64,000 nt of DNA from Nitrosospira multiformis (GCF_900110185.1 NZ_FOCT01000005.1:135076-199075); one strand, 5' to 3'. Positions 9,820 through 19,372 are shown, numbered from the stretch's first letter. Numbers and translations are program-made. Notes: generated by a model from the sequence alone, not told the origin.

Positions 9820-10494
9820 ATGTCCGCACCTAAAGCTTTTTTCTCGCTTGGATTTGGGATCGCACTTTGGCTGTCGGCTCCGGTTTTGCATGCTCTCCCT
9901 TTTACAGACACGGTAGTCAGCTTTACCCCGGGAGACAACGGTTCCCATGACAGCGGCTACGGAGTGGAGGACGATAGCGGTGGCATTTATACGGGTCTGT
10001 CGGGAGAAGGCGTTTTTGATGCCCGTGCAGTAACGGCACTGGATGGAGCGGTGCTCGCACTGGGTGGCGCGGTCGGAACACCCGGGTACATAACTTTGCA
10101 CTTCAGCGACGGTGAGGTGGTGGATGGGTCCGGCGCGGATCTGCGACTATATGACACGTTCAGCTTCCAGGATGGATTCAATCTGGAAATAAGCGCGGAT
10201 GGGACACACTTCATGAACGCCTTTTTCTCCGCCGGAGATTTGTTGTATTTTAAATGTTCTCCTGAGAAGCCTTGCACCGCCGATGTAGACATTGCAGGTC
10301 TCCAGCTGGATGCATTCAGCTACCTCCGAATCACTGCCGCGGGTGACAGCGCCCAAGGCTTTCCAGAAGCCTATACACTGGATGCCGTGGAGGCGCTCCA
10401 CTATCGTTCCACCACGGTTCCCGAGCCCGGAACACTTGCATTGTTCGGCCTTGCTGCCGTCGGTCTGGCTTTTGTTCGCCGGCGTAAAGATTGA
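9820..10494 (+). CDS. PEP-CTERM sorted exported protein
   Basis: The product is about 224 residues from ATG 9820 (an upstream GTG at 9814 is also possible; neither has a clear ribosome-binding site). A signal peptide ends near VLHA-LPFTD. The body is Gly/Asp-rich and beta-like, with one Cys pair (CSPEKPC). The C-terminus is a textbook PEP-CTERM signal: VPEPGTLALFGLAAVGLAF followed by RRRKD. Such proteins are processed by exosortase and released or anchored at the surface, often with exopolysaccharide. No exosortase gene is in the window. The specific function is unknown. Confidence 0.88.
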   Translation: MSAPKAFFSLGFGIALWLSAPVLHALPFTDTVVSFTPGDNGSHDSGYGVEDDSGGIYTGLSGEGVFDARAVTALDGAVLALGGAVGTPGYITLHFSDGEVVDGSGADLRLYDTFSFQDGFNLEISADGTHFMNAFFSAGDLLYFKCSPEKPCTADVDIAGLQLDAFSYLRITAAGDSAQGFPEAYTLDAVEALHYRSTTVPEPGTLALFGLAAVGLAFVRRRKD

Positions 10495-10567
10495 ATTGCA
10501 CTCGAACCGCTCTGAGAACGATTGCGGCAGATTGTCTTATCTTGCTTATCTTTTATCGGGGAAAATC

Positions 10568-11389
10568 ATGTCCACCCTGTCCACCTTCAGGCTCCTCATC
10601 GCGCTATCGATTAGTGCCTGGTTAGCGGCACTTGCCGGATGTGCTACTACGACAGCGGGTGGAGCGGTGGGGGTAAATAGTCGGGACATAGTGCTTATAT
10701 CTTCGAAAGAACTGGAGCAAAAGGCTGCGCAAGGTTACGAGCAGCTAAAAACAGAGGCGGCGCAGAAAGGCACTCTGAACACGGAGGAAAAGTTGTTGCA
10801 GCGAGTCCGCGCTATCGCTCGCCGCATCGAACCGCAAACGTCCATATTCCGAAAGGACGCGCCTAGCTGGAACTGGGAAGTCAATGTAATCGACAGCAAT
10901 GAGCTCAATGCCTTCTGCATGCCAGGCGGGAAGATCATGTTTTATTCTAGTCTGATCAATCGACTCGAACTCACGGATGAGGAAATTGCAGTGGTGATGG
11001 GACATGAAGTTGCCCATGCCTTGCGGGAAGATACGCGTGAGCACGTATCCCGTGCAATTGCGACACAAACCCTACTTAATGCTATTACTCCATTTATTGG
11101 TGGTGAGACTGCGGGTAATCTTGCGGGAATTGGATACCAAGCATTTATTGAAACTCGTTTTAGCCGTACGGACGAAGCTGATGCAGATAAAATTGGCCTC
11201 GAATTGAGCGCTCGCGCGGGGTATGACCCGCGGGCGGGAATCACGTTATGGCAAAAAATGATCAGCGTCAGAAGCAGCGGACAACTTCCTGAGTTCCTGA
11301 GCAGCCATCCAGCAGACGCAAACCGAATTCAACAGGTGGAAAAACTTCTGCCAGTCGTCATGCCACTCTACGAAGCTGCACCCCATTGA
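10568..11389 (+). CDS. M48-family metallopeptidase lipoprotein, copy 1
   Basis: Start ATG at 10568 (MSTLSTFRLLIALSISAWL) gives 273 residues; the longer open frame upstream overlaps the PEP-CTERM gene and is not used. The lipobox is LAGC. The M48 zinc site HEVAHALRE (HExxH) lies mid-protein, and the third ligand Glu is in SRTDEADADKIG. NAFCMPGGKIMFYS is the conserved strand before the active site. The layout resembles LoiP/YcaL-type periplasmic proteases used in outer-membrane quality control; that role is inferred. A close paralogue follows directly, and the duplication includes the ribosome-binding region. Confidence 0.92.
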   Translation: MSTLSTFRLLIALSISAWLAALAGCATTTAGGAVGVNSRDIVLISSKELEQKAAQGYEQLKTEAAQKGTLNTEEKLLQRVRAIARRIEPQTSIFRKDAPSWNWEVNVIDSNELNAFCMPGGKIMFYSSLINRLELTDEEIAVVMGHEVAHALREDTREHVSRAIATQTLLNAITPFIGGETAGNLAGIGYQAFIETRFSRTDEADADKIGLELSARAGYDPRAGITLWQKMISVRSSGQLPEFLSSHPADANRIQQVEKLLPVVMPLYEAAPH

Positions 11390-11511
11390 AACTGAATCAT
11401 TTAATGCAAGTGTATAAAGGCCATGGTTATTCAAGTCACCACAAAACTCGCTGAGCAAGTGCGGATTTGAATAAGATAATCGAGTCTATAAAAACTTTAT
11501 CGGGAGAAATC

Positions 11512-12336
11512 ATGTCCATCCTGTCCACCTTCAGGCTCCTCATCGCGCTATCGATCAGTGCCTGGCTGGCAATGCTTTCCGGTTGCGCTACCACCACGGC
11601 AGGCGGTGCGGTCGGCGCAAACCGTTCCCAGCTTTTGCTCATATCCTCGGAACAGCTGGAGCAAACGGCGGCACAAGGCTATAGCCAGCTGAAAACAGAA
11701 GCAACCCAAAAAGGCGCCCTGAACACGAATGAAAAACTGCTGCAACGAGTGCGCGCTATCGCTCGCCGCATCGAGCCGCAAACAGGCATATTTCGAAAGG
11801 ACGCTCCCGGGTGGAACTGGGAAGTCAATGTGATCAACAGCGATGAGCTTAATGCTTTTTGCATGCCTGGCGGAAAAATCATGTTTTATTCCGGGCTGAT
11901 CAATCGGCTCAAATTGACAGATGAAGAAATTGCAGTGGTGATGGGGCATGAAATTGCCCACGCCTTGCGCGAGCACTCGCGCGAGCAGGTGTCGCAGGCT
12001 ATTGCGGCGCAAACGGCACTGGGAGTGGGAACCGCAGTGTTCGGTCTCAGCCAGACTACCGCCCAGATCGCCGGCATCGGATATCAGGCGTTCATCGCCA
12101 CCCACTTCAGTCGCACGGATGAGGCCGAGGCGGATCGCATCGGGCTCGAATTGTCGGCTCGTGCCGGTTACAATCCCCGCGCCGGGGTCACACTGTGGCA
12201 AAAAATGATCAATGCCAATGCGGGAGGACAACTGCCCGAGTTTCTGAGCAGTCACCCTGCTGATTCCACTCGCGTGCAGCAGATCGAGTCGCTGCTGCCC
12301 GTCGTCATGCCGCTTTATGAAGCAGCCCGCCGGTGA
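11512..12336 (+). CDS. M48-family metallopeptidase lipoprotein, copy 2
   Basis: Start ATG at 11512 (MSILSTFRLLIALSISAWL) gives 274 residues. Lipobox LSGC, zinc site HEIAHALRE, and SRTDEAEADRIG with the third ligand are all intact, so both tandem copies should be active. The sequence is roughly 80 percent identical to copy 1 by eye, and the first 60 bases of coding DNA plus the ribosome-binding site are nearly identical. The main divergence is just after the HExxH helix (residues about 165-185). A hairpin sits right on the stop codon. Confidence 0.92.
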   Translation: MSILSTFRLLIALSISAWLAMLSGCATTTAGGAVGANRSQLLLISSEQLEQTAAQGYSQLKTEATQKGALNTNEKLLQRVRAIARRIEPQTGIFRKDAPGWNWEVNVINSDELNAFCMPGGKIMFYSGLINRLKLTDEEIAVVMGHEIAHALREHSREQVSQAIAAQTALGVGTAVFGLSQTTAQIAGIGYQAFIATHFSRTDEAEADRIGLELSARAGYNPRAGVTLWQKMINANAGGQLPEFLSSHPADSTRVQQIESLLPVVMPLYEAARR

Positions 12337-12359
12337 CGGCTAAAGTTAGGTTAGCCGTC
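12335..12359 (+). terminator. Hairpin at the end of the M48 pair
   Basis: GACGGCTAA (12335-12343) and TTAGCCGTC (12351-12359) form a perfect 9-bp stem overlapping the stop codon of the second M48 gene. There is no T-run, so this may be a weak terminator or an mRNA-stabilising hairpin between convergent genes. Confidence 0.45.
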
Positions 12360-12481
12360 CTCAATATAAGCTACTTGCGTCAGTAAACCCACCAGCATCA
12401 TCGGTGAAACAAAACAAAGCCGAGCCTCCTTCCTTTTGGCCCAGCTTTGCCAACCCGGAAAAAACGACCTACCCGCTCCCG

Positions 12482-14356
12482 TTACTTGACTACCGTCACG
12501 GTGACGGATGAGGATGCGCTATTTCCTGCCGCATCCTTGGCGACTACCTGGACAGTATGTGCGCCCGCCGCAACGTTACGTATATTCCAGTTGTAACCCA
12601 GCGTACTTCCCTTTCCGGTAGCCTTGAGCACGCCGTCGATGTAGAGCATATGGGTAATTTCGGAAGCGCCGCTATCATCACTTGCATTCACGCTGATTGG
12701 CACGTTCTTGCCCGAAACATTGCCTCCCACCGGATTGATTATCTTCACCTGCGGTGCGGTAGTATCCCTGATTACCGTAGTCGTTGCGTTTGCCACATTC
12801 ACCGAGACGGCGGTCGAAGCTTTGGAGTTGCCGGCTGCATCGAATGCATAAGCAACCAGGCTCGCCATGCCATTGGCCACACCCCTCGAATCCCAGGTGA
12901 AGGCGAACGGCGCCGTGGTGTCGACTGCAACCGTGGTGCTGTTAACTCTCAGTTCCACCCGCGTCACCCCGATATTGTCGGTAGCTGTCACATTCACGCC
13001 AACCAAGCCCGTCACGCTTGCTCCGCCGGCAGGGGAAGTGATGGAAACCGCCGGCGCTTGCGTGTCTCCGGCGACCACCGCTGAGGCCGCCGCCTGCACC
13101 GCGCGTGCAGCATCAACCCGTCCATAGCCATAATAGGGATCGCGCCCAGCTGTACCCAGATCCACGGCAGTTGAAAACAGCAGACTTTCGATCTGGGTGT
13201 TGGGTAATGTCGGCTTTGCCGCCATCATGAGCGCCACCACGCCAGCCGTTACCGGGCTTGAGAACGACGTGCCGGAAGCCGCGCCATAACCGCCTCCCAT
13301 AGTCGTCGTCCATATCCCAGCTCCCGGCGCGGCAAGGGAGATGTAGTTTCCGTAGCTCGACCAACTGGCTCTGAAGTCGTTCCCATCTGTAGCGGCTACA
13401 GCTACCATCGATGTCGTTACTGCATAATTCTGGAGCACCCCCGTATTTCCGCCACTCACGATAACCAGACCACCTTTATCCTTCATGTATTGCGCCGCGC
13501 TGCGGGTGCTCGAACTATCAGTCAATCCGAGGAAGCTGGCATTGGCGACGCGAACCCCGCGGTCTGCCGCATAGATAAGCCCTTGAGAAATCGCACTCCA
13601 GGTGGCATACCCATTAGAGCCACTTACCCGGATCGGCATGATCTTCGCCCGTGCCGCCACCGAGGCCACTCCCAGCGCATTATTGCCAGCCGCTGCCGCC
13701 GCACCCGCAACCTTGGTTCCATGCCCATAAACATCCGATGTGTTGGAGTTGTTCTCGTAGAAATTCCAGCCCGGCACCAGTTCCGTAGCCAGATCAGGGT
13801 GGGTGCTATCGACTCCTGAATCCAGAATGGCGATGATCACACCGCTGCCCAGAGAACTGTCCCAAGCGGACGGAGCACCAATCTTGGGCAAATGCCAGGC
13901 GCTGCCATAGTAGGGATCGTTGGGAATGAGCGCAGGTTCGACTTCCTGGTCGATCTCAGCAAACTTGAAGGCCGGATGATGCGCCAGCCTTGCCGCCACC
14001 GCCTTCTCGGAAGCATTGCCCGGCAAGTCCACGATGTACAGATCGCTCTGCCCGATCTTCCTGCCCTTGCCGCCATGTTCGCCCAGAATCTTTGCCAGTT
14101 CCTTTTCCGGCAGCCCGGCGCGCGGCATGACCAGGATGCGGCCCTTCGCCCAGCCAAGCGGCTTGTTCACTCCAGGTCCCCTGCCCTCCGGAGGCTCTGC
14201 ACTGGAAATGACCGGAGCCAATCCCAGGAAAGTTCCCAGTATCGCCACCGCAAAGCGGCGGCGGCTTGAGGCAGCACCCGCGCGTATGGTTGATATGGGC
14301 CTCTCGGCAGGCCGGACCGGGAAACCGGCCTGCTCTTCCCTCTTGTTGGCGTTCAC
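12482..14356 (-). CDS. Exported subtilisin-like (S8) serine protease with Ig-like repeats
   Basis: The product is 624 residues from GTG 14356, with AGGAG a few bases upstream. The N-terminus is a long basic stretch, then a hydrophobic signal segment (RFAVAILGTFLGLAPVISSA, about 34-53). A fervidolysin-like prodomain spans about 70-140. The S8 triad is complete: Asp179 (LDSGVD), His212 (GHGTKVAG) and Ser363 (GTSFSSP). Two Ig-like (Big_3/cadherin-like) repeats follow the catalytic domain (about 435-525 and 532-624: DTQAPAVSITSPAGG and DTTAPQVKIINPVGG). The gene lies beyond gspM on the same strand, which makes the protease a candidate type II secretion substrate; that is inference. Confidence 0.93.
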   Translation of the reverse strand: MNANKREEQAGFPVRPAERPISTIRAGAASSRRRFAVAILGTFLGLAPVISSAEPPEGRGPGVNKPLGWAKGRILVMPRAGLPEKELAKILGEHGGKGRKIGQSDLYIVDLPGNASEKAVAARLAHHPAFKFAEIDQEVEPALIPNDPYYGSAWHLPKIGAPSAWDSSLGSGVIIAILDSGVDSTHPDLATELVPGWNFYENNSNTSDVYGHGTKVAGAAAAAGNNALGVASVAARAKIMPIRVSGSNGYATWSAISQGLIYAADRGVRVANASFLGLTDSSSTRSAAQYMKDKGGLVIVSGGNTGVLQNYAVTTSMVAVAATDGNDFRASWSSYGNYISLAAPGAGIWTTTMGGGYGAASGTSFSSPVTAGVVALMMAAKPTLPNTQIESLLFSTAVDLGTAGRDPYYGYGRVDAARAVQAAASAVVAGDTQAPAVSITSPAGGASVTGLVGVNVTATDNIGVTRVELRVNSTTVAVDTTAPFAFTWDSRGVANGMASLVAYAFDAAGNSKASTAVSVNVANATTTVIRDTTAPQVKIINPVGGNVSGKNVPISVNASDDSGASEITHMLYIDGVLKATGKGSTLGYNWNIRNVAAGAHTVQVVAKDAAGNSASSSVTVTVVK

Positions 14357-15056
14357 GTTCGACTCCTTTCTGATTGTGAAAAATCAAGTTTCAAAAAAAG
14401 CAGCAGTAAATCTGTAGGTCGTTACGTTCATAACGCGTCCCTGTGCCTTTCCATAGAAATCTGGAAATGAGCAAAGCCAATACTTATCCAATCCGGGGTT
14501 ACTGATTGAGATGCAGCGCCTTGGCCTGAAGCTGCAGTTCTGAGACGCCTGCCGGAATATCGGTCGAGCTAGCGGCTCGTGCCGTAGCCTGCAATGGAAC
14601 GGTCCAGGGAATTAGCTGAAGAAATTCTCTGTGACATCATGGGCAAATCGAGTTGCCGCAAAACAAATTAACAAACTGAATGGGTTCCTGCAGAACGGCG
14701 CTCTCTCAAATATTTCTTTTGTTGTTTCCAGCCCCTACCTTTTCCAATAAATGATCAGCTTCAGCCCGTTGAAGCATTTTCTATGCCAGCCCTGCTCTTT
14801 TAGCCAAAACAGATACTTGAGGAAAAGCGGGTTCCACCTGACCGTCGCCTTCCAGCGACGCAGAAATGATCGGTAGAGGATAAATTCTTGAGAATAAGGG
14901 GATGTGAATGTCGTTGAAGAACGACGAGACTATGACGAATGAGGTTCGAAGGTAAGGAACATCTCCTGGGATAAGGATTATCTAGGCGTAACTGCTACCG
15001 CTTATCGGTCACAGCTCAACAAAAAACTCCATAACGGATCCGGCTATTATCGGGCG
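14357..15056. other. Spacer downstream of gspM; possible short coding relic
   Basis: About 700 bases without a convincing gene. On the minus strand a 44-codon open stretch ends with TAA at 14499-14501; its translation includes IPWTVPLQATARAASSTDIP, which looks protein-like, but it has no start and a stop precedes it. Given its position after gspM it might be the tail of a decayed gspN. That is only a suggestion. Confidence 0.3.
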
Positions 15057-15548
15057 CTACTCTGTAGTGGCACGAACGAATGTTCCCGTCACGGTCACTA
15101 TTCCCGGTTCGGGCAAGGCTTCAATCCGCCCCTTTTCGAAACGCACGCGCTGTAATTGCATTGCTGCAGTCCACTTCAGCCAGTCCGCGAAGGGCACAGC
15201 CTTAAACGTGACCTGAACCTGATTATCCCCCAGCGCATCAATGCCATTCAAAGCATGCGAAAGGCCGAGGATGTCTGCCTGGGTTTGCGCGAGTGCATGC
15301 AAATCGCCGGATGACAGGGGCGGAGATGGGGTAACCTTTATACGCTCGTACCCAGCCGCCTGTTGCTCGAACTCTTCCGCCTGGACGCGCAGTTGCGGAA
15401 GGTTCGAGCGCAACCGGGTACGCGCTCTGTCTGCCAAGCTGACCAGACTCAGATAAAGTACCGCGCTCAAAACCATCCCCAATATTGTGATGACCCGCCG
15501 CTCCCGGGGAGAGCGTGATTCCCATGCTTTCCGCAGCCGTTTCCTCAC
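15057..15548 (-). CDS. gspM: Type II secretion protein GspM
   Basis: The product is 163 residues: a short basic cytoplasmic N-terminus, one membrane helix at about 20-37 (VITILGMVLSAVLYLSLV), and a periplasmic domain ending TVTGTFVRATTE. Size, topology and position after gspL are those of GspM, an inner-membrane platform component that dimerises with GspL. The start overlaps the gspL stop by four bases (ATGA). It is the last recognised gene of the minus-strand gsp operon; no complete gspN follows. Confidence 0.85.
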   Translation of the reverse strand: MRKRLRKAWESRSPRERRVITILGMVLSAVLYLSLVSLADRARTRLRSNLPQLRVQAEEFEQQAAGYERIKVTPSPPLSSGDLHALAQTQADILGLSHALNGIDALGDNQVQVTFKAVPFADWLKWTAAMQLQRVRFEKGRIEALPEPGIVTVTGTFVRATTE

Positions 15549-16810
15549 GGAATCCTCACTACGAGCACCACGATTCCGGCTCCCGCATCTGCCGGTGCCG
15601 GATTGATATCCACACTCAGATCGTTTTCCCGCAACCGGGTGGCAATACGGTTCGCGAGTCCTTCCTCGGCGGCCAGCTCAAGCGTTATTCTCCCGCTATC
15701 ATAGGAAATCGCATGTAGACTGCCAGAGGCCAGTTCGCTCAATGCTGGTCCCACTGTTTTGATCATGGGCAAGAAATCGGCGGTATCGGGAACCCCTGCC
15801 GCATGCCGCGCTTCGACGAGCTTTCGGCGCATCTGTAGCGCAGGGTCCACTACCGCGACCGCAGCCGGAAATAGGGCGCGAAACCGGGTTTCCATTTGCT
15901 GGTGCAAGGCACGCTCTTCATTGGCAAGCAATGCCCAGTCAGCGGCAACGGCCAGGGAGTGGATCACCAATGCTGCCGCGCCGATCCAGACTGCTGGCCG
16001 CAGACGTGAAAGAAATCCACTGAAAAGAGACCAGCGTTTGCGTTGCTGCAGCAAGCTGATACTGGATTGCGGTGCCCTGCTCCAATCCCAGGTCCCCCCA
16101 ATGTATACAGGAATGCCGAGCACCCGTTGCCACGCTTCGATATCTGGCGCTGGCGCAGGATTCTTCATGATCCCATCGGCACTCTCCTCAAATGTCATTG
16201 CGCCTTCAGGCTCAATTGTATAGAGCGCGATGGATGCCGGTCTCGCTCCATGCCTTTCCGCATCTTCGAGCATGAGATGCAATGACAGCGGAGGAGATGC
16301 GTCGTCTCCGCAATCTGTTGCTCCCCCTTCAAACTCGCCGGTGCGCACAAAACCTTCCTGGCCATCCCAGGCGAAACTCCATTCTCCCGGCGTCCATGGC
16401 AATAACAGTGTTTCACAGTAAATTTCATCCACTTGGATAGCAGCCGCCTGAAGCGCATCGAGACAGTATGTCAAACCTTTTTTATCCACTGCCGCGAGTA
16501 TGCCCTCGTCTCCAGCGGAACCGATCCAGCTCACCTGATTAGCGTCAGGCTCACGCAGCATCTCTTCTTCAACCGCAAAAGCCAGTACTGATCCAGTCTG
16601 CCGCCTCGCAGCGTCAGGTAAGCGAGCCCGTGTGAGCAAAACCTGGGCAGCTGGAATGATCAACTGGACAGAACTCGCTTTTTTCGGCAGATCAGCTATC
16701 TGCCCTTCTCCTGTCAAGGGCAGTCCATCATCGCCAATCCATATCCACTGGCAACTCAATGAACTCAATGATTCCTCCGGAAGAGGACACCGGATTCTTA
16801 GCAGACTCAT
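15545..16810 (-). CDS. gspL: Type II secretion protein GspL
   Basis: The product is 421 residues. The N-terminal actin-like cytoplasmic domain (to about residue 260) contains the typical early segment VLLTRARLPDAARRQTGSVL. One membrane helix (about 274-291, PAVWIGAAALVIHSLAVA) leads to a ferredoxin-like periplasmic domain. GspL links the cytoplasmic ATPase GspE to the membrane platform. The gene overlaps gspK and gspM by four bases on each side, so the order K-L-M is translationally coupled. Confidence 0.9.
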   Translation of the reverse strand: MSLLRIRCPLPEESLSSLSCQWIWIGDDGLPLTGEGQIADLPKKASSVQLIIPAAQVLLTRARLPDAARRQTGSVLAFAVEEEMLREPDANQVSWIGSAGDEGILAAVDKKGLTYCLDALQAAAIQVDEIYCETLLLPWTPGEWSFAWDGQEGFVRTGEFEGGATDCGDDASPPLSLHLMLEDAERHGARPASIALYTIEPEGAMTFEESADGIMKNPAPAPDIEAWQRVLGIPVYIGGTWDWSRAPQSSISLLQQRKRWSLFSGFLSRLRPAVWIGAAALVIHSLAVAADWALLANEERALHQQMETRFRALFPAAVAVVDPALQMRRKLVEARHAAGVPDTADFLPMIKTVGPALSELASGSLHAISYDSGRITLELAAEEGLANRIATRLRENDLSVDINPAPADAGAGIVVLVVRIP

Positions 16811-17721
16811 GAATATTTACGCCAGACAATAGCGGGCCAGCCGCCCTCCTCACGGTTAAGGAGGACCACTCCCCCGGCATGGACTTCTCCGATAACTACG
16901 CTGAGTGTCGTGAGAAAATAATTGCTGCTGGTGCCAATATCGTTTTCCTCTACCCCAGCGCCCTGAGGAAGACGGTTGAGAAAATCGGCATGATCACGAA
17001 AATGGGCGCGCGCGCGCTGGAGAGTCAATATGCGGGCATTTCCAATTCCCAGACCCTCAACAATGGCAGCAAGCACTTCGGGGGGCGCCGTGTTGACATT
17101 GACAGTGGTAAAGTTCGGCAGGGCCGTCACGAAGGGTCGCAAACGCGCGCGGATATCCCTGTTGAAACCGCGGATGCGGGCCAGTTCCGCTACATCGGTC
17201 AAGGGCCTGTTGGCAGTAAGGTAAGAAGGGTTCAGCACACCGTAATATTCATCCTCGGCGCCGTGCTGGGGACGAGGTTCGCTGTCAACGTCTATCCAGT
17301 CAGCCAATGCATCGGCAAGCGCACCCGGCAAATCGAGCAAGGCCAGCAAGCGCTTGAAGTAAGCAAGCTGTGTCGTACTGATTTTTCCATCGGGAGCCAG
17401 GTTATTCAGATTGAACAAGCCCTGCTGATCGTGGATGTGGCCCGTGAGTTCACCGTTTTCAACGGGCATCGCCGGAATCTGCAATGCCCATGGTTCGCCC
17501 AGGTGATCGACACTACCCATTCGGCTATCATCGCTCAGCACAGCCCGGACCCAGTCCACCCCCGCCTTGACCATCGCCTGCGCCTGAACGTAATCCTGCG
17601 CAAGCTGGCTTTGCCGTGACCAGATACCTTGGGTGGTAATGATCGCTGTTGCGGTTATCGACGCGAGCGCCACGACACCCATGGCAAGCACGACTGCTAC
17701 CCCACGTTGTCCTGTTCTCAT
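16807..17721 (-). CDS. gspK: Type II secretion minor pseudopilin GspK
   Basis: The product is 304 residues. The prepilin N-terminus MRTGQRGVAVVLAMGVVALA has the Gly before the cleavage site and a hydrophobic helix, but lacks Glu5, which is the hallmark of GspK. The large inserted alpha-domain includes LFNLNNLAPDG and the NVNTAPPEVLAAIVEGLG segment typical of the family. GspK caps the pseudopilus tip with GspI and GspJ. The gene starts 5 bases after gspJ ends and overlaps gspL by four. Confidence 0.92.
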   Translation of the reverse strand: MRTGQRGVAVVLAMGVVALASITATAIITTQGIWSRQSQLAQDYVQAQAMVKAGVDWVRAVLSDDSRMGSVDHLGEPWALQIPAMPVENGELTGHIHDQQGLFNLNNLAPDGKISTTQLAYFKRLLALLDLPGALADALADWIDVDSEPRPQHGAEDEYYGVLNPSYLTANRPLTDVAELARIRGFNRDIRARLRPFVTALPNFTTVNVNTAPPEVLAAIVEGLGIGNARILTLQRARAHFRDHADFLNRLPQGAGVEENDIGTSSNYFLTTLSVVIGEVHAGGVVLLNREEGGWPAIVWRKYS

Positions 17722-17725
17722 GGTT

Positions 17726-18346
17726 TCATTGGAAAATACGTTCTATTTCCTCCCCCGAGGCAAGGGCAATGCGCAGGCGCACGGCTTGGGGAATGGAAGA
17801 AATCGTAGACACCGGCGCGTCAGGTGCTCCGCTTGGCCACGCATTCACCCATGCACGATTTGCGGTAAGATAGTGCAACTCCATTTTCGCCACCCCAGCC
17901 AATACCGGATAACGCATGGCCACTGTCCGGGGACCGATGTCGAGACCAGGCCACAACCAAAGCTCGATTTCCCGTTTATCATTCAACTGGTAGGCGATCC
18001 GCCGTGCGACATCCGTTTCTTCGATGGAACCCAGACGACTGAATTCCATGTAAGGCAATAAGCCTCCATCGGGCGCCGCTTTAATCACTCCACGCCAGGC
18101 CGGCAAGACGCCTGAGCCGGTTCGAACCGGACGCGGTATCGCAAGTTGCACATCATGCTCAAACCTTGTCAGGAATAAATTTATGCGGCGCCATTTTTCA
18201 GTTTCCCGCTTGACATACTCTTGCGCGTCGAGTATCGCTCCAAGTCCACGATAAGACATCACTGCCAGCAAAGACAGAACAGTCAGCGCAACCAGCAGCT
18301 CAATCAGGGTAAATCCCCCGAATCCGATTTCACGCATGGATTTCAT
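17726..18346 (-). CDS. gspJ: Type II secretion minor pseudopilin GspJ
   Basis: The product is 206 residues. The N-terminal class III signal is GFGG-FTLIELLVALTVLSLL with Glu5 of the mature pilin. The C-terminal region (MELHYLTANRAWVNAWPS) is typical of GspJ. It forms part of the pseudopilus tip complex. A 117-base gap separates it from gspI upstream, the only sizeable gap within the G-to-M operon; no gene is seen in that gap. Confidence 0.92.
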   Translation of the reverse strand: MKSMREIGFGGFTLIELLVALTVLSLLAVMSYRGLGAILDAQEYVKRETEKWRRINLFLTRFEHDVQLAIPRPVRTGSGVLPAWRGVIKAAPDGGLLPYMEFSRLGSIEETDVARRIAYQLNDKREIELWLWPGLDIGPRTVAMRYPVLAGVAKMELHYLTANRAWVNAWPSGAPDAPVSTISSIPQAVRLRIALASGEEIERIFQ

Positions 18347-18463
18347 GGAAATGGATTATGAACATCTTCCTCGTCGGGGACATGAAGGCAAGAAGTCATA
18401 GGAGCGTTGAGCGGCAATCTTCCATTCCATATAAGCGGCCATTGCCCTGTTCCGACAGCTTGC

Positions 18464-18871
18464 TCACGGATTTCCCGGGACTGCCGGTTGCGCCAGATAC
18501 CCTGTCAGATGCGCAAGCAGGTGCGATTCCCCAACAGGCGCAAATACCGAAATATTGGCTCGCCGAAATGAGGGATTTGCGGTTTCCGTAATATCCGCCC
18601 GCCACGTGAAGTCCATATTTCCTTGTTTTGCTGTTCCACGATATGTGCCGGGCGATGGCCAGGCGCCGCGGATACGCTGCTCTGTCAGAAGATTTTCCGC
18701 AACCCATCCCGCCAGCAGTCGCGAGCGCAATTCGCCGACATTGAGCGTGCCCTGCCCTGCGACCCGCAATGCGGCCATGAGAGCAACTGCAATGATTGCC
18801 AATGCGACCAGAACCTCAACCAGCGTGAATCCACGGTCTCTACCGCAGCTGCCGTGATATGATTTCATCAT
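18464..18871 (-). CDS. gspI: Type II secretion minor pseudopilin GspI
   Basis: The product is 135 residues. The prepilin motif RDRG-FTLVEVLVALAIIAVALMA lies near the N-terminus, followed by LLAGWVAENLLTEQR, which is the typical GspI segment. The chosen ATG (18871) makes the gene overlap the end of gspH by 32 bases; a second ATG three bases later is equally possible. It nucleates the pseudopilus tip with GspJ and GspK. Confidence 0.92.
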   Translation of the reverse strand: MMKSYHGSCGRDRGFTLVEVLVALAIIAVALMAALRVAGQGTLNVGELRSRLLAGWVAENLLTEQRIRGAWPSPGTYRGTAKQGNMDFTWRADITETANPSFRRANISVFAPVGESHLLAHLTGYLAQPAVPGNP

Positions 18872-19358
18872 TCAGTCTTCCCTCTCCCGGCAATGCCTGC
18901 ACATCGCCGACCGGAGATCCTGCGACTGTATAGCGCTCCGTCCCAAAAGATATCTTTATGGCATAAGCCGGCATGAAACCGTGAGGATTGAACTCCAGCC
19001 GCATGAAATCTGCTGGCGACATCTCGATCAACATCCCCACGATCTTCATCCCCTGCGGAAACTTCCGCTCACGGAAGAGATCACTGTTACGAATTTCCGA
19101 CCAACCGGCACCCCGTTGATTCTCCCAGAACCGATAACGTGCGCCGTCTGTCGTCCAGGCGAGAGATCTTCCTGACATACCCGCCTCGGCCCTCGCCAGG
19201 TCAAGGAGTTGCGCCAGCCGTTCCGCTTCGACACGAAGAAGAGCCCGTTCGTCCGGTTGCATTGTACTGCTGATCAGTCCGGCAAAAAGCCCGATGATCA
19301 CCAGTGCGACAAGCACTTCAATGAGCGTGAATCCGCCTCCGGCTTTTATCTCAGTCAC
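18840..19358 (-). CDS. gspH: Type II secretion minor pseudopilin GspH
   Basis: The product is 172 residues. Prepilin motif KAGGG-FTLIEVLVALVIIGLFAGL, then a helix (ERLAQLLDLARAEAGMSGR) and a beta-rich globular domain with YRFWENQRGAGW, as expected for GspH. It sits between the major pseudopilin gene (14 bases upstream) and gspI (32-base overlap). It joins the pseudopilus near the tip. Confidence 0.92.
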   Translation of the reverse strand: MTEIKAGGGFTLIEVLVALVIIGLFAGLISSTMQPDERALLRVEAERLAQLLDLARAEAGMSGRSLAWTTDGARYRFWENQRGAGWSEIRNSDLFRERKFPQGMKIVGMLIEMSPADFMRLEFNPHGFMPAYAIKISFGTERYTVAGSPVGDVQALPGEGRLNDEIISRQLR

Positions 19359-19372
19359 GAATCCTGTTGGCC

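Noticed and set aside
16879-17619. 246-codon plus-strand open frame opposite gspK
   Set aside because: Antisense to gspK, with no ribosome-binding site or recognised domain.
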